Source: Polyangium fumosum (GTDB taxonomy: Bacteria; Myxococcota_A; Polyangia; Polyangiales; Polyangiaceae). Taken from it: DNA of 64,000 nucleotides. The notes under the pieces were generated by a model. That model made no database searches and was not told the DNA's origin. It saw only the letters and a program-made list of their open reading frames with translations. The translations under genes and the position numbers were made by a program. Each line of letters begins with the position of its first letter. The stretch's first letter is position 1. This document shows, piece by piece, positions 18,608 through 28,272 of the stretch. The stretch lies in the NCBI RefSeq assembly GCF_005144585.1, contig NZ_SSMQ01000016.1, positions 1-64,000 of the forward strand, read 5' to 3'.

Positions 18608-20017
18608 TCAAGCGTCGGCGTCGGTGATCGCGGGGAGCGACAGGACAAACCGCGCACCGCTCTGGTGGGCGACGTCGAGCCACACGTCGCCGCCGAGGCT
18701 TCGCGCGATGCCACGCGCGATGGCGAGGCCGAGCCCAGCGCCGGGGCGGTCGTCGCCGCGATCCCTCGTGCCCCGGTAAAACGGCTCGAAGATGTGGGGC
18801 TCGTCCTCCTTCGCGACGCCGGGGCCGCGGTCGATCACGGCGATCTCGACGGAGGCGTCGCGGCGCGTGATCGTGGTGAGGACCGGTGACTCCGCGGGGC
18901 CATGCGCGACGGCGTTGTCGACGAGGTTTCGAAGCGCGCGGATGATCTCGCCCCGATCCCCGCGGACGAGCAGGGGCCCATTCGTGCTCGTGGTCTCCGG
19001 CGCCTGTTCGAGCGAGACGCGCCGCGCCTCGGCCGGGCCGCGCGCCAGGCGGAGCGCGTCGGCGACGATGTCTCCGACGGCCATGACGTCGGAGCCCTGC
19101 GAGTGCGGCGCCTGCACGCGCGCGAGCGCGAGGAGGTCCTCGGAGAGGCGCGAGAGGGCCTCGACGTCGACGAGCGCTTCCTCGATCGTGCGCTGGTAGC
19201 CGGCTGCGTCGCGGGGCCTGCGCAGCGCGAGTTGGAGCTCGCCGCGCAGCGTGGAGAGCGGCGAGCGGAGCTCGTGGGCCGCGTGCGAGACGAAGAGGCG
19301 TTGCGCGGCGACGAGCGCGCCGAGGTGCTCGATCATGTGGTCGAGATCCGCCGCGAGCGCGCGCGTCTCGGCGCTGCCGTGGGCGCCGCCGCCGACACGC
19401 GCCTCGAGGTTGCCGCGCTCGACCTCGCGCGCCACGCGCGCGATCGCGTGGACGTCGCCCGCGAGGCGGCCGCCGAGCCAGCGGGAGAAGAGCGCGGTCG
19501 CGACGGTCGCCGAGAGGAACAGCACGCCGAGGGTGCGGTGCAGAAAGCTAGCGTCATCGTCGACGGTCCGGCGCGAGGCAGCGTAGAGCAGTGCGGCGCC
19601 CCCGTTTCCGACGGGCACGGTGACGCCGCGGAGGGCCTTGCCGTTCACATCGAGATCGACCGGCACACCCTCCGTGGGCAACGCAGTCGAAGCCCCGAGG
19701 CTTTCGAAGCTCGGCACCTCGCTGGCGAAGTTCATCGTCGCCGAGAGGAGCGCGCCGCGCTCGTCGTAGACCGCGATGTAACGCTGGGTCGGGCGAAGGC
19801 TCTCGGGCACTTCGGCGACCCCGTCGAGCACCGCGGGCCGACCCGGGTTTTTCGCGTCCGCGATCTGCGCGAGCGCGTGCGCCTGCGCTGCGAGGGCGAG
19901 GTCGAGATCGCGCGTCTCGTCGCGGCGCACGAGGACGTAGACCGTGAGGAACGAGGTGAGCAGCGTCGCGGCGCTGACGACCGTGACGGCGAGGCTCAAG
20001 CGGTTCTTGAGCTTCAT
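18608..20017 (-). CDS. Sensor histidine kinase of a metal-efflux-linked two-component system
   Basis: A 469-residue membrane kinase. Transmembrane helices lie at about 8-30 and 160-178, enclosing a periplasmic sensor of about 130 residues. A HAMP region (about 180-235) follows, then the dimerisation/phosphoacceptor box SHAAHELRSPLS with His248. The ATPase domain has the N box NLVDNAVAHG, the G1 box VIDRGPGVAKED, F box FEPFYRG and G2 box GAGLGLAIARGI. Its ATG overlaps the regulator stop (ATGA), so translation is coupled. It lies beside a CBA-type efflux operon, so sensing of metal in the periplasm is a fair inference. No obvious Cys/His metal site is visible in the sensor. Confidence 0.9.
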   Translation of the reverse strand: MKLKNRLSLAVTVVSAATLLTSFLTVYVLVRRDETRDLDLALAAQAHALAQIADAKNPGRPAVLDGVAEVPESLRPTQRYIAVYDERGALLSATMNFASEVPSFESLGASTALPTEGVPVDLDVNGKALRGVTVPVGNGGAALLYAASRRTVDDDASFLHRTLGVLFLSATVATALFSRWLGGRLAGDVHAIARVAREVERGNLEARVGGGAHGSAETRALAADLDHMIEHLGALVAAQRLFVSHAAHELRSPLSTLRGELQLALRRPRDAAGYQRTIEEALVDVEALSRLSEDLLALARVQAPHSQGSDVMAVGDIVADALRLARGPAEARRVSLEQAPETTSTNGPLLVRGDRGEIIRALRNLVDNAVAHGPAESPVLTTITRRDASVEIAVIDRGPGVAKEDEPHIFEPFYRGTRDRGDDRPGAGLGLAIARGIARSLGGDVWLDVAHQSGARFVLSLPAITDADA

Positions 20018-20682
20018 GGTCCGCTCGGGGAGAGGCGGTAGCCGATCCCGCGCACCGTCTCGATGAGGGCGGCGCTCGGGCCGAGTTTTTCGCGGATGTT
20101 CTTCACGTGCACCTCGACCACGTTCGAGCCGGGATCGAAGCTCGTCTCCCACACCTTCGCGAGCAGCTCCGTGCGCGGAACGACGCGGCCCGCCTCGCGC
20201 GCGAGGTAAGCGACGAGCGCGAACTCGCGCGGCGTGAGATCGATGCGGCGCCCGTCCACCGTGGCGCGGCGATCGGCGCGATCGACGACGAGCGGCCCCA
20301 CGCGGAGGACGGTGTCGACGAAGGACGCGCGACGCCCACGCGCGCGGACCCGCGCGAGCAGCTCGCCGAGATCGAAGGGTTTGGCGAGGTAGTCGTCGGC
20401 GCCGGCGTCGAGGCCGGCGATACGCTCGGGGACCTCGGCGCGCGCCGTGAGCATGAGGATCGGCACCTGGCAGCCCCTCTGCCTTACGGTGCGGCACACC
20501 GAGAGCCCGTCCATCTCGGGGAGCATCCAGTCGAGGATTACGAGATCGTAGGAGAGCGCCTGGATTTGCTGGATCGCAGTGGCGCCGTCGGCGACCACGT
20601 CGACGGCGTAGCCCTCCTCGCTGAGCGCCCGCGACAAGAAGCTCGCGAGCTTCTTGTTGTCCTCCACGACGAGGATTTTCAT
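20014..20682 (-). CDS. OmpR/CusR-type response regulator
   Basis: A 222-residue regulator. The receiver domain (1-120) has the acidic pocket ED at 7-8, phosphoacceptor Asp51 (LVILDWMLPEMDG), Thr79 and Lys101. The winged-helix DNA-binding domain (about 127-220) has LTPREFALVAYLAREAGRVV and VHVKNIREKLG. It is translationally coupled to the kinase. The divergent efflux operon starts 214 bases away, and paired TTCAT half-sites at 11-base spacing lie between them. This fits direct control of the efflux genes and perhaps of itself. Confidence 0.93.
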   Translation of the reverse strand: MKILVVEDNKKLASFLSRALSEEGYAVDVVADGATAIQQIQALSYDLVILDWMLPEMDGLSVCRTVRQRGCQVPILMLTARAEVPERIAGLDAGADDYLAKPFDLGELLARVRARGRRASFVDTVLRVGPLVVDRADRRATVDGRRIDLTPREFALVAYLAREAGRVVPRTELLAKVWETSFDPGSNVVEVHVKNIREKLGPSAALIETVRGIGYRLSPSGP

Positions 20683-20793
20683 CAGGGTTCGAGCTTAGCG
20701 TGACGCCGACCGAGCGCCGTTCGCGCGCGGACCGTGGTCCCCCTCGAACGCGCGTTTTTCCAGCGGCGGCGTGGAAGCGCAGATGAAGACTTC

Positions 20794-20861
20794 TTCATGC
20801 ACGCTTCATCTTCCGTCGCAAGCGCACGAGGAGGCTGAAGGAATCTTCATCCGCCGTTCAT
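20794..20861 (+). promoter_or_regulatory. Two OmpR-type direct-repeat operators (TTCAT-N6-TTCAT)
   Basis: TTCAT occurs at 20794-20798 and 20805-20809, and again at 20846-20850 and 20857-20861. In both pairs the half-sites are 11 bases apart, one helical turn, as OmpR-family dimers require. The pairs are 52 bases apart. An inverted half-site, ATGAA, lies at 20783-20787. The sites sit between the divergent regulator and efflux genes, so the adjacent regulator is the likely ligand. Binding is inferred. Confidence 0.65.
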
Positions 20862-20896
20862 GCTCGCCTGTGCGCAGGGCCTTAGACGGTACCCCG

Positions 20897-22222
20897 ATGA
20901 GCATGGCCCACCGGAAACCCTGGCCCTGCGCGGCGCTCGCCCTCGCCGTGAGCTTGTCGTTCGCCTTCGCCGCGGGCGCCGCGAGCGCGCCGCACGACGC
21001 CGCACTCCGCCCGAGCGCCGAGCTCGATCTCGGCGCGCTGGAGGCGCTCGTGCGCGCTCGTGCGCGAGGCGTGGAGACTGCTTCGCTCGAAGTGGATCTG
21101 GCCGCGGCCGAGGTGAAGAAGTCCCATACCTTGCCGAACCCCACGCTCGAAGCGAGCTGGGGGACGATCCCGATCGGACCGACGAACCCGCCGGGACTCT
21201 CGTCGCCGATGACGCAGGTGCCGAACTACGGCGTCTCGCTCGCTTACACGTTCCCGCTCGGCAAGCGCGGTCCGCTGCAGGATCGGGCGCGTGCGCTCGA
21301 ACGCGCGGCGCGGGCCGGGCTCTCCGCGGACGTGCGCGCGCGGGCGCTCTCGCTCGCGCGGACGCTCGGCGTCCTCGCGGCCACGACGATGCGGCTCGAA
21401 GGCCTGCGGCGCATGGCGGACGAGGGACGCAAGCAGGCCGAGCTCGGCGAGGCGCGCCTCGCGGCCGACTTCGCGTCGGGGCTCGAAGTCGAGCGGCTCA
21501 AGATCGAGGCGAGCCGCCTGGAGCAGAACGTCCGATCGGCCGAGAGCGAGGTGAGCACGGCGCTCGCCGACTGCACGGCGACGCTCGGCGCGCCCTGCGA
21601 GCCGTTCGCGGACGCGGGCGCGGCACGAACGTTCCTCGCGCGCTGGATCGAGCGTGTGGGCGTCGCTGGGCGCATCGAGGACAGGCCCGACGTGCGCGCG
21701 CTTGCGGCGTACGGCGAGGCCGCGTCCGCGGAGGCGCGATGGGCGAAGGCGCAGGCGATCCCCGATCCCACGGTGCGTTTCGGCTACCTGCGGGATCAGT
21801 TCGTCATCTCGGGCAACCATGTGAACAGCCTGAACTTGAGCGTGAGCATCCCGCTCCCGATCTTCGATCACGGACAGGCCGAGCTCGCGGCCGCGGAGGC
21901 GAAGCGCACACGCGCCTCGGCCGAGCGGCAGAAGACCCTGGAGACGAGCCGCTCGCGGCTGCCCGTGCTCGAGCAGCGGCTCGCCGCGCAGAAGAAGCGC
22001 CAGCGCTCGTTGTCGGAGGAGATCCTGCCGCGCGCCGAGGGGACGCTGAAGGAGCTCGCGCGCGCGGCGGAGGGCCGCCTCTTGCCGCTCACCGACGTGA
22101 TTCAGGCCCGGCGCACGGTGAGCGAGCTCGTCGTGGCCGAGGCCGAGAGCTTCGCCGAAGCCTTCGACGCGGCGCTCGAGATCGCCGCCGAGCTTGGAAG
22201 GACGAACGAGGACCCCCGATGA
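20897..22222 (+). CDS. Outer-membrane efflux protein (TolC/CzcC family)
   Basis: A 441-residue periplasmic/outer-membrane channel subunit. It has a signal peptide (about residues 10-30, ending AAGAASA) and two long helical repeats typical of outer-membrane efflux proteins. The first carries LPNPTLEASWG and the second IPDPTVRFGYLRDQF followed by SLNLSVSIPLPIFDHGQAEL. The ATG at 20897 is chosen because the signal peptide starts there; the ATG at 20903 is an alternative. It overlaps the next gene by 4 bases (ATGA). It is the first gene of a C-B-A efflux operon. Confidence 0.9.
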   Translation: MSMAHRKPWPCAALALAVSLSFAFAAGAASAPHDAALRPSAELDLGALEALVRARARGVETASLEVDLAAAEVKKSHTLPNPTLEASWGTIPIGPTNPPGLSSPMTQVPNYGVSLAYTFPLGKRGPLQDRARALERAARAGLSADVRARALSLARTLGVLAATTMRLEGLRRMADEGRKQAELGEARLAADFASGLEVERLKIEASRLEQNVRSAESEVSTALADCTATLGAPCEPFADAGAARTFLARWIERVGVAGRIEDRPDVRALAAYGEAASAEARWAKAQAIPDPTVRFGYLRDQFVISGNHVNSLNLSVSIPLPIFDHGQAELAAAEAKRTRASAERQKTLETSRSRLPVLEQRLAAQKKRQRSLSEEILPRAEGTLKELARAAEGRLLPLTDVIQARRTVSELVVAEAESFAEAFDAALEIAAELGRTNEDPR

Positions 22223-23367
22223 ACCGAACGCACGAAAGCCCCCGACGACGAACCCTCTCCGCTCTCGCGCTCGTGCTGCTCTGCGGGGCAGGCGCCGCGT
22301 GCCAGAGGAGCCCGCAGGACAAGGCGCGACCGCCGTTCGCGGCCGCTGACGATGTCGTGGCGCTCGACCCGTCCGCGCCGGGCCCGATGAAGTTTGCGAC
22401 CACCGAGGCCACCGCGGGGGAGCCCTTGCCGTTGCCGCCGGTGACGGCGCGTGTCTCCACGGTGGAGAGCCTGACGGCGCCGAGCTTCGCGCCGCTCGCC
22501 GGGCGCGTGGTCAGCGTCAACGTGCGGCTCGGCGATCGCGTGGCTGAGGGGGATCGGTTGATCGAAGTGCGTACCGCGGATCTGCCGACGCTCCAGCACG
22601 AGCGGCGCGCCGCCGAGCTCGCGATCAAGACGCGCAAGGCCGTCGTCGAGCGGATCGAGAAGCTCGTCGAGGCGCGCGCTGCGTCGCAGAACGAGCTCAC
22701 GGTGGCGCAGAGCGAGCTCGACGAGGCAAGGCTTGCGGCGCAGGCGGCGGCGGAGAAGATCCGCAGCCTCTCGATCAAGACTGCCGGCGCCACGTCGTAC
22801 TGGGTGCTCGCGAACCGGGCCGGCACCGTGGTGCAGCTCGACGCGACGCCCGGCAAGCAGGTTGGGCCGGACGGGGACAAACCCATCGCCACGGTAGCCG
22901 ATCTCGGAGACGTCCTGGTCCTCGCGGACGTCGCGCAGCGAGATGCTCCCGCGCTCACGCCCGGGCGTACGGCCGAGATCCGCTTCCCCGACGGCGCGGC
23001 GGCCGGGGTCTCCGGCACGATCGAGTCCGTGTCGGACGTGGTCGATCCGGAACGGCAAACCGTGCCCGTGCGCGTGCGCGTGAAGAACGATCGGAAGTTG
23101 CTCCGGCCAAACGCCTTCGTGAGCGTGCTCTTCATGCCGCCCGGCGAGGCGACGGTCGTCGGGGTCCCGGCCTCGGCGATCGTGAGCGACGGGGCGCGAT
23201 CGGTCGTGTTCGTCGAGACCACCTCCGGCACGTACCAGCGGCGCCGCGTGGAGGTGGGCCGCCAATCGAAGGAGCGCGCGGAGGTGCTCTCCGGCGTGCG
23301 TGCCGGCGAGCGTGTGGTGAGCAGCGGCGCGCTTCTCTTGCTCAACGCGCTCGACGTCGAGGGGTGA
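22219..23367 (+). CDS. RND efflux periplasmic adaptor (CzcB/CusB-like)
   Basis: A 382-residue membrane-fusion protein. The N terminus is a lipoprotein-like signal (LVLLCGAGAAC). A barrel-sandwich half-motif (LAGRVVSVNVRLGDRVAEGDRL) is followed by a coiled-coil hairpin (about 120-180). The second half-motif (NRAGTVVQLDATPGKQV) leads into a beta-barrel domain and a membrane-proximal domain. It links the inner-membrane pump to the outer-membrane channel. It overlaps both neighbours closely (ATGA at its start; pump start 5 bases after its stop). Confidence 0.9.
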   Translation: MNRTHESPRRRTLSALALVLLCGAGAACQRSPQDKARPPFAAADDVVALDPSAPGPMKFATTEATAGEPLPLPPVTARVSTVESLTAPSFAPLAGRVVSVNVRLGDRVAEGDRLIEVRTADLPTLQHERRAAELAIKTRKAVVERIEKLVEARAASQNELTVAQSELDEARLAAQAAAEKIRSLSIKTAGATSYWVLANRAGTVVQLDATPGKQVGPDGDKPIATVADLGDVLVLADVAQRDAPALTPGRTAEIRFPDGAAAGVSGTIESVSDVVDPERQTVPVRVRVKNDRKLLRPNAFVSVLFMPPGEATVVGVPASAIVSDGARSVVFVETTSGTYQRRRVEVGRQSKERAEVLSGVRAGERVVSSGALLLLNALDVEG

Positions 23368-23371
23368 AGCC

Positions 23372-26300
23372 GTGTTCGAGAACATCGTGGCCGCGGCGCT
23401 CCGCCACCGCGGCGCCGTCCTGCTCGTCACCTTGATCGTGGCTGTGTTCGGGACCTGGGCGTTCACGGGCGTCACCATCGAGGCGTTCCCCGATCCGACC
23501 GACACCCAGGTCAACGTCATCACGCTCTACGCCGGGCAACCCGCGGAGGAGATGGAGCGCCAGATCTCGGTCCCCATCGAGCGCGCCGTCAACGGCACGC
23601 CGGGGCTCGTGCGGGTCCGCGCGATCAACCTCTTCGGTTTGTCGTTCGTGACCCTCACGTTCGGCGACGGCGTCGATCCCATCTTCGCGCGCGCGCAGAC
23701 GACGGAGCGACTCCGCAACGCCGAGCTGCCCGAGGGCGTGCGGCCCGAGCTCGGCTCGCTCTCCACGCCGATCGGCGAGATATACCGGTACACGCTCTCG
23801 TCGGAGAAGCGCGATCCCCTCGAACTGCGCACGCTGCAGGACTGGGTCGTGCGCCCGCGTCTGCTTCGCGTGCAGGGCGTGGCCGACGTCGTGAGCTACG
23901 GCGGCCTCGTGCGTGAGATCCAGGTCCACCCGGATCCTGGGGCCATGGCGGCCAAGGGCGTCGGGATGAGCGAGCTCGTGCGCGCGCTCGAGGACTCGTC
24001 GGAGAACGCGTCGGGCGGCATCGTCGAGCGGGGCGCCGAGGCGCTGGTCATCCGCAGCGAAGGCTTGTTCACCGGCGCGGCGGACATCGGCCGGATCGCG
24101 GTGACGACCCGCGGCGGCACGCCGATCTACCTCTCGGACCTCGCCAGCGTGCAGGAGGGGTGGACCCCGCGGCAGGGTATCGTGGGGCGCGCGGACGATC
24201 CGGACGTGGTCGAGGGCATCATCCTCATGCGGCGCGGCGAGAACCCGAGCGAGGTGCTCTCCGCGGTGCGGGCCAAGATCGACGAGCTGAACGGCAAGGT
24301 CCTGCCGCGCGGCGTGAAGATCTGGACCTTCTACGACCGCACGGAGCTCGTCTCGAAGACCCTGGAGACCGTCGCGCGGAACCTCGCCGAGGGCGCCGTG
24401 CTCGTCGTGCTCGTGCTCTTCGTGGTGCTGCTCGACTTGCGCGCGGCGCTGATCGTGGCGTCCGTGATCCCGATGTCGCTGCTTTCGGCCTTCATCTACC
24501 TGAAGGCGCGGGGCATGAGCGCGAACCTCATCTCGATGGGCGCGGTGGACTTCGGGATCATCGTCGACGGCGCGGTCGTGATCGTGGAGTCGATCGTGCA
24601 CCGCATGTCGCACCACGGGCCCTCCGAGCCGCCCACGGGCGCGCGGGAGCGCATCGAGCGGGCTGTCGGAGACGTGGTTCGTCCGACCGTGTTCTCGCTC
24701 CTGATCATCATCGCCGCGTACCTGCCGATCTTCCTCTTGCAGCGCGTCGAGGGCCGGATCTTCGCGCCGCTCGCGCACACGGTGGTCGCGGCACTCGTGG
24801 GCAGCCTGCTCTTCTCGATCACGCTCGTGCCCGTGCTGGCGACGTTCGCCTACCGGAAGCCGAGGCCGCACCGCGAGTCGCCCGTGCTGCGCTTGGCGTC
24901 GCGGCTCTACGTGCCCGCGCTGCGCGCATCCTTGCGGCGCCCGCTCGCGGTCCTGCTCCTCGCGACGGCCTCGCTCGGCGCGAGCGGGGTCCTGCTCGCC
25001 CGACGCGGCAGCGAGTTCTTGCCCGAGCTCAACGAAGGCGCGCTCTACCTGACGTTTACGTTGCCCTCCAACGTTTCGCTCAGCGAGGGGCGCAGGCTCG
25101 CGCCGATCATCGCCCGGATCGTCGACGCGTTTCCCGAGGTCGAGGCGCGCGTCAGCCAGCTCGGCCGCCCCGAGGACGGCACCGATCCGACGATGTCGAA
25201 CAACCTCGAGATGTTCGTGAAGCTCAAGCCCGCGACGGAGTGGGGGCCGGATGCGCCCACGCTCGGAGCCCTCATCGCCAAGATGCAGACGTCGCTCTCG
25301 GTCATCCCTGGGCTCGAGGTGAACTTCTCCCAGCCCATCCGCGACAACGTGAACGAGAACATCTCGGGTCAGTTCGGGCAGGTGGCGCTCAAGATCTACG
25401 GCGACGACATGCCCAAGCTCCAGGAGGCCGCGGAGAACGCGAAACGCGCGCTCGCCGACGTGCCGGGCATCGCCGATCTCGGCATCGTGAAGAGCGGCGA
25501 GGTACCTCAGGTCCGCATCCGGCCGAGCCGCGAGGCGCTCGGGCGATACGGTTTGTCGATGGAGGAGGTGCAGGGCTTCGTGTCCACGGCGCTCGGCGGG
25601 CGCGCGGTCGGTAAGCTGTGGGAGGGCGATCGATCCTTCGACGTGGTGCTCCGCTTCCCGGAGTCCTCGCGGGACTCGCTGGAGCAGATCGAGAACCTGC
25701 GCGTGCCGACGTCCTCGGGCGCGCTCGTGCCCCTCTCGTCGCTCGGCGAGATCGGCGTCGATTACGGGCGCGCCTCGATCAACCGCGAGAACGGGCAGCG
25801 GTACATCGGCGTGCGCATGAACGTGCGCGGGCGTGATCTCGGGACGTTCGTGGACGACGCGCGCAAGGCAGTGGAGGCGAAGGTGCCGCTCGACAGCGGC
25901 ATGAGCGTCGAATGGGGCGGGGAGTTCGAGTCGAAGGAGCGCGCGATGCGCAGGCTCGCGCTCGTCCTGCCCCTGGCGCTCCTGGTCACGCTGGGGCTCT
26001 TGTTCAACGCGTTCCGGTCGATGCCGCTCGCGATCCTCGTGCTCCTCAACGTGCCGTTCGCGCTCGTGGGCGGGGCCGTCGCGTTGTGGGCCTTCGACAT
26101 GCCGGTCTCGATCGCGGCGGCCGTCGGGTTCATCGCGCTCGTGGGGCAGGCCTCGCTGAACGGCGTGCTCGTGCTCTCGGCGATCGTCGAGCGCAGGGCG
26201 CAGGGGCTCGGCCTCGACGAGGCGGTGATGGAGGGCGCGAAGGAGCGCCTGCGGGCGGTCTTGATGACGGCGGCGCTCGCGGCGCTGGGGCTCTTGCCGG

Positions 26301-26500
26301 CGGCCGTGTCGAAGGCGATGGGCGCGGAGACGCAGCGGCCGATCGCGGTCGTCATCGTGGGCGGCACCGTGTCGGCCGCGCTCCTCTCGCTCGTGGTCCT
26401 GCCCGTGATGTACCGGCTCGCGGTTGAGCTCTCCGACCGGGCGCGCCGCGCCTTCGCCATGCGCGCGGCGACCGCGCAGGCCTCCGGCGACGCCGAATGA
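23372..26500 (+). CDS. Heavy-metal efflux RND pump (CzcA family)
   Basis: A 1042-residue proton-driven inner-membrane pump. It starts with the typical RND N terminus (FENIVAAALRHRGAVLL) and has 12 expected membrane helices in two halves with large periplasmic loops. Transmembrane helix 4 reads DFGIIVDGAVVIVES, with Asp393, Asp399 and Glu406. These match the three acidic residues of CzcA-type proton relays, with Ser instead of Asn after the Glu. That pattern points to divalent cations rather than the Cu/Ag type, which has a different helix 4. The start is GTG. It is the last gene of the operon and converges on recQ. Confidence 0.92.
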   Translation: MFENIVAAALRHRGAVLLVTLIVAVFGTWAFTGVTIEAFPDPTDTQVNVITLYAGQPAEEMERQISVPIERAVNGTPGLVRVRAINLFGLSFVTLTFGDGVDPIFARAQTTERLRNAELPEGVRPELGSLSTPIGEIYRYTLSSEKRDPLELRTLQDWVVRPRLLRVQGVADVVSYGGLVREIQVHPDPGAMAAKGVGMSELVRALEDSSENASGGIVERGAEALVIRSEGLFTGAADIGRIAVTTRGGTPIYLSDLASVQEGWTPRQGIVGRADDPDVVEGIILMRRGENPSEVLSAVRAKIDELNGKVLPRGVKIWTFYDRTELVSKTLETVARNLAEGAVLVVLVLFVVLLDLRAALIVASVIPMSLLSAFIYLKARGMSANLISMGAVDFGIIVDGAVVIVESIVHRMSHHGPSEPPTGARERIERAVGDVVRPTVFSLLIIIAAYLPIFLLQRVEGRIFAPLAHTVVAALVGSLLFSITLVPVLATFAYRKPRPHRESPVLRLASRLYVPALRASLRRPLAVLLLATASLGASGVLLARRGSEFLPELNEGALYLTFTLPSNVSLSEGRRLAPIIARIVDAFPEVEARVSQLGRPEDGTDPTMSNNLEMFVKLKPATEWGPDAPTLGALIAKMQTSLSVIPGLEVNFSQPIRDNVNENISGQFGQVALKIYGDDMPKLQEAAENAKRALADVPGIADLGIVKSGEVPQVRIRPSREALGRYGLSMEEVQGFVSTALGGRAVGKLWEGDRSFDVVLRFPESSRDSLEQIENLRVPTSSGALVPLSSLGEIGVDYGRASINRENGQRYIGVRMNVRGRDLGTFVDDARKAVEAKVPLDSGMSVEWGGEFESKERAMRRLALVLPLALLVTLGLLFNAFRSMPLAILVLLNVPFALVGGAVALWAFDMPVSIAAAVGFIALVGQASLNGVLVLSAIVERRAQGLGLDEAVMEGAKERLRAVLMTAALAALGLLPAAVSKAMGAETQRPIAVVIVGGTVSAALLSLVVLPVMYRLAVELSDRARRAFAMRAATAQASGDAE

Positions 26501-26520
26501 CCGACACCATACGCGCGCCC

Positions 26521-28143
26521 TCACGCCTCGACGGCCTCCCCGCCGATCACGCGCAAAAAACCATGGCCATGCGCGGCGACGCGCCCTTTTCCCATGCCGC
26601 GGACGCCGAGGAGCTCCTCGGCCGAGGCGGGCCGCAGCATCGCCATCTCCACGAGGGCGCGGTTTGGCGCGACCACATACGCGGGGACGCCGAGCGAAAG
26701 CGCGCGCGCCCGCCGGTAGCGGCGCAGCGCTTCGAGGAGCTCCGCAGGCACGCCCGCAGGCGCGGCGATGGGCCGTGGCTTCGAAGGCGCGGGTCCGTCC
26801 TTGGGCGCCTTCGGCGGCGCCTCGGGTATGTCTTCGAAGCGCGGCGGATCGCGCACGGTGTCGGGAGGGGCCGCCTCGACGCAGACGTCGCAGCGCCCGC
26901 AACCACCGTCGATCACGCGTGGATCGTCGCCGAAGTGCCGGAGCAGGATCCGATGGCGGCACGTCTTGCCGTCGATGTACCGCACGAGCTCTGCGAGGCG
27001 CCCGAGCGCGCGTGCCGCCTCCGCGCGGGTCGTGGGCGCGCCGTCGGGGCCGAGGCGACAGAGCCGGCGCCGGAGCGCGAGATCCTTCGGCGTCACGAGG
27101 AGCAGTCCGCGTGCGTCGAGCCCGTCGCGCCCCGCGCGACCGACCTCCTGGTAGTAGGCCTCCAGCGAGCCGGGGGTCTCCGCGTGCACGACGATCCGTA
27201 CGTCGGGACGATCCACGCCCATGCCGAACGCGTTCGTCGCGACGAGCACGCGCGTCTCGCGGGCCGCGAACGCCGCGGAGATCCGCGCGCGCTCCGGCGC
27301 GGCCGTCCCTCCGTGGTAGACGGGCGCGTCCCATCCGTCCTCGCGCAGCGCCGCGGCGAGGGCCTCGGCCGACTTGCGCGTCGCCGTGTACACGATGCCC
27401 GCGCCCGGCCCGGCGAGCGCCTCGGCGAGCGCGCGCCGCACCTCCGCGAGCACCTCGCGCGGCGCCCGCGCCCGCGCGACGCGGAGCGTGAGGTTCGGTC
27501 GGAAAAACCCCCGCAGCACGGTGACGACCTTCCGCGGATCCCAGCCGAGCCGCCGCATGATCTCCCCGCGCGCGGCCCGCGTCGCCGTGGCCGTGCACGC
27601 GATCATGCGCGTCGGTCCGCGCGCGGCGAGGGCCTCGCCGATGCGCAGGTAATCGGGCCGAAAGTCGTGGCCCCACTGCACGATGCAATGTGCCTCGTCG
27701 ATCGCCACGAGCGACGTGCCCGCCGCGGCGAGCGCCGCCCCAAGCCCCGCATGCCCGAGCCGCTCGGGCGCCGCGTACACGAGCTTGAAGGCGCCCCGGC
27801 GCAGCGCGGCGAGGCGGCGCCCGTTTTCCTCGGCCGAAAGGGTCGAGGCGAAAAACGTCGCCGGGATCCCGCGCGCTGCGAGGCCGCGGACCTGATCCTC
27901 CATGAGCGCGACGAGCGGCGAGACCACGAGCGCCGTGCCGGGGAGCGCGAGCGCGGGGAGCTGGTAACAGAGCGATTTGCCGCCTCCGGTCGGCGCGACG
28001 AGCAGCACACGGCCGCCTTCGCCATGGGCGAGGAGCGCGTCGATCGCCTCGCGCTGGAAGGGTCGGAGTTCCGCGAAGCCGAAGTGGGCCGCGCACAGGG
28101 CATCGAGATCGGGCAGGGGTGGTTTGGCGTTCACGAGCGCCAT
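26521..28143 (-). CDS. recQ: ATP-dependent DNA helicase RecQ
   Basis: A 540-residue 3'-5' helicase of DNA repair. Motifs are the Q/0 region FGFAELRPFQREAI, Walker A PTGGGKS (51-57), DEAH (149-152) with the aromatic-rich loop QWGHDFRPDY, motif III CTATAT, and GVDRPDVRIVVH. YYQEVGRAGRDG is motif VI. A RecQ zinc site (CRHRIL...CGRCDVC) comes next. A winged-helix region follows but is short and Pro-rich. An HRDC domain ends the protein (about 465-535). The ATG at 28143 gives the usual family N terminus; the frame stays open upstream but that sequence is unlike RecQ. Confidence 0.93.
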   Translation of the reverse strand: MALVNAKPPLPDLDALCAAHFGFAELRPFQREAIDALLAHGEGGRVLLVAPTGGGKSLCYQLPALALPGTALVVSPLVALMEDQVRGLAARGIPATFFASTLSAEENGRRLAALRRGAFKLVYAAPERLGHAGLGAALAAAGTSLVAIDEAHCIVQWGHDFRPDYLRIGEALAARGPTRMIACTATATRAARGEIMRRLGWDPRKVVTVLRGFFRPNLTLRVARARAPREVLAEVRRALAEALAGPGAGIVYTATRKSAEALAAALREDGWDAPVYHGGTAAPERARISAAFAARETRVLVATNAFGMGVDRPDVRIVVHAETPGSLEAYYQEVGRAGRDGLDARGLLLVTPKDLALRRRLCRLGPDGAPTTRAEAARALGRLAELVRYIDGKTCRHRILLRHFGDDPRVIDGGCGRCDVCVEAAPPDTVRDPPRFEDIPEAPPKAPKDGPAPSKPRPIAAPAGVPAELLEALRRYRRARALSLGVPAYVVAPNRALVEMAMLRPASAEELLGVRGMGKGRVAAHGHGFLRVIGGEAVEA

Positions 28144-28272
28144 CCCCAAGCGAACGCCGTGCCGCGCGAGACTCTCTTGGTTTGCGCCGGGTTCGTCGGG
28201 AGAACCGTTCGCCGCGGGGTGGCGCCGCCATGGCGGACCCTGGCGGCCGCCATCTGCTCTACACTCCGCGCG

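Noticed and set aside
23342-28231. Very long minus-strand reading frame (over 1600 codons) across the RND pump and RecQ region
   Set aside because: It lies antisense to the pump and in another frame of recQ. Its translation is Arg/His/Glu-rich low complexity with no recognisable family. High third-position G+C makes antisense stops rare.
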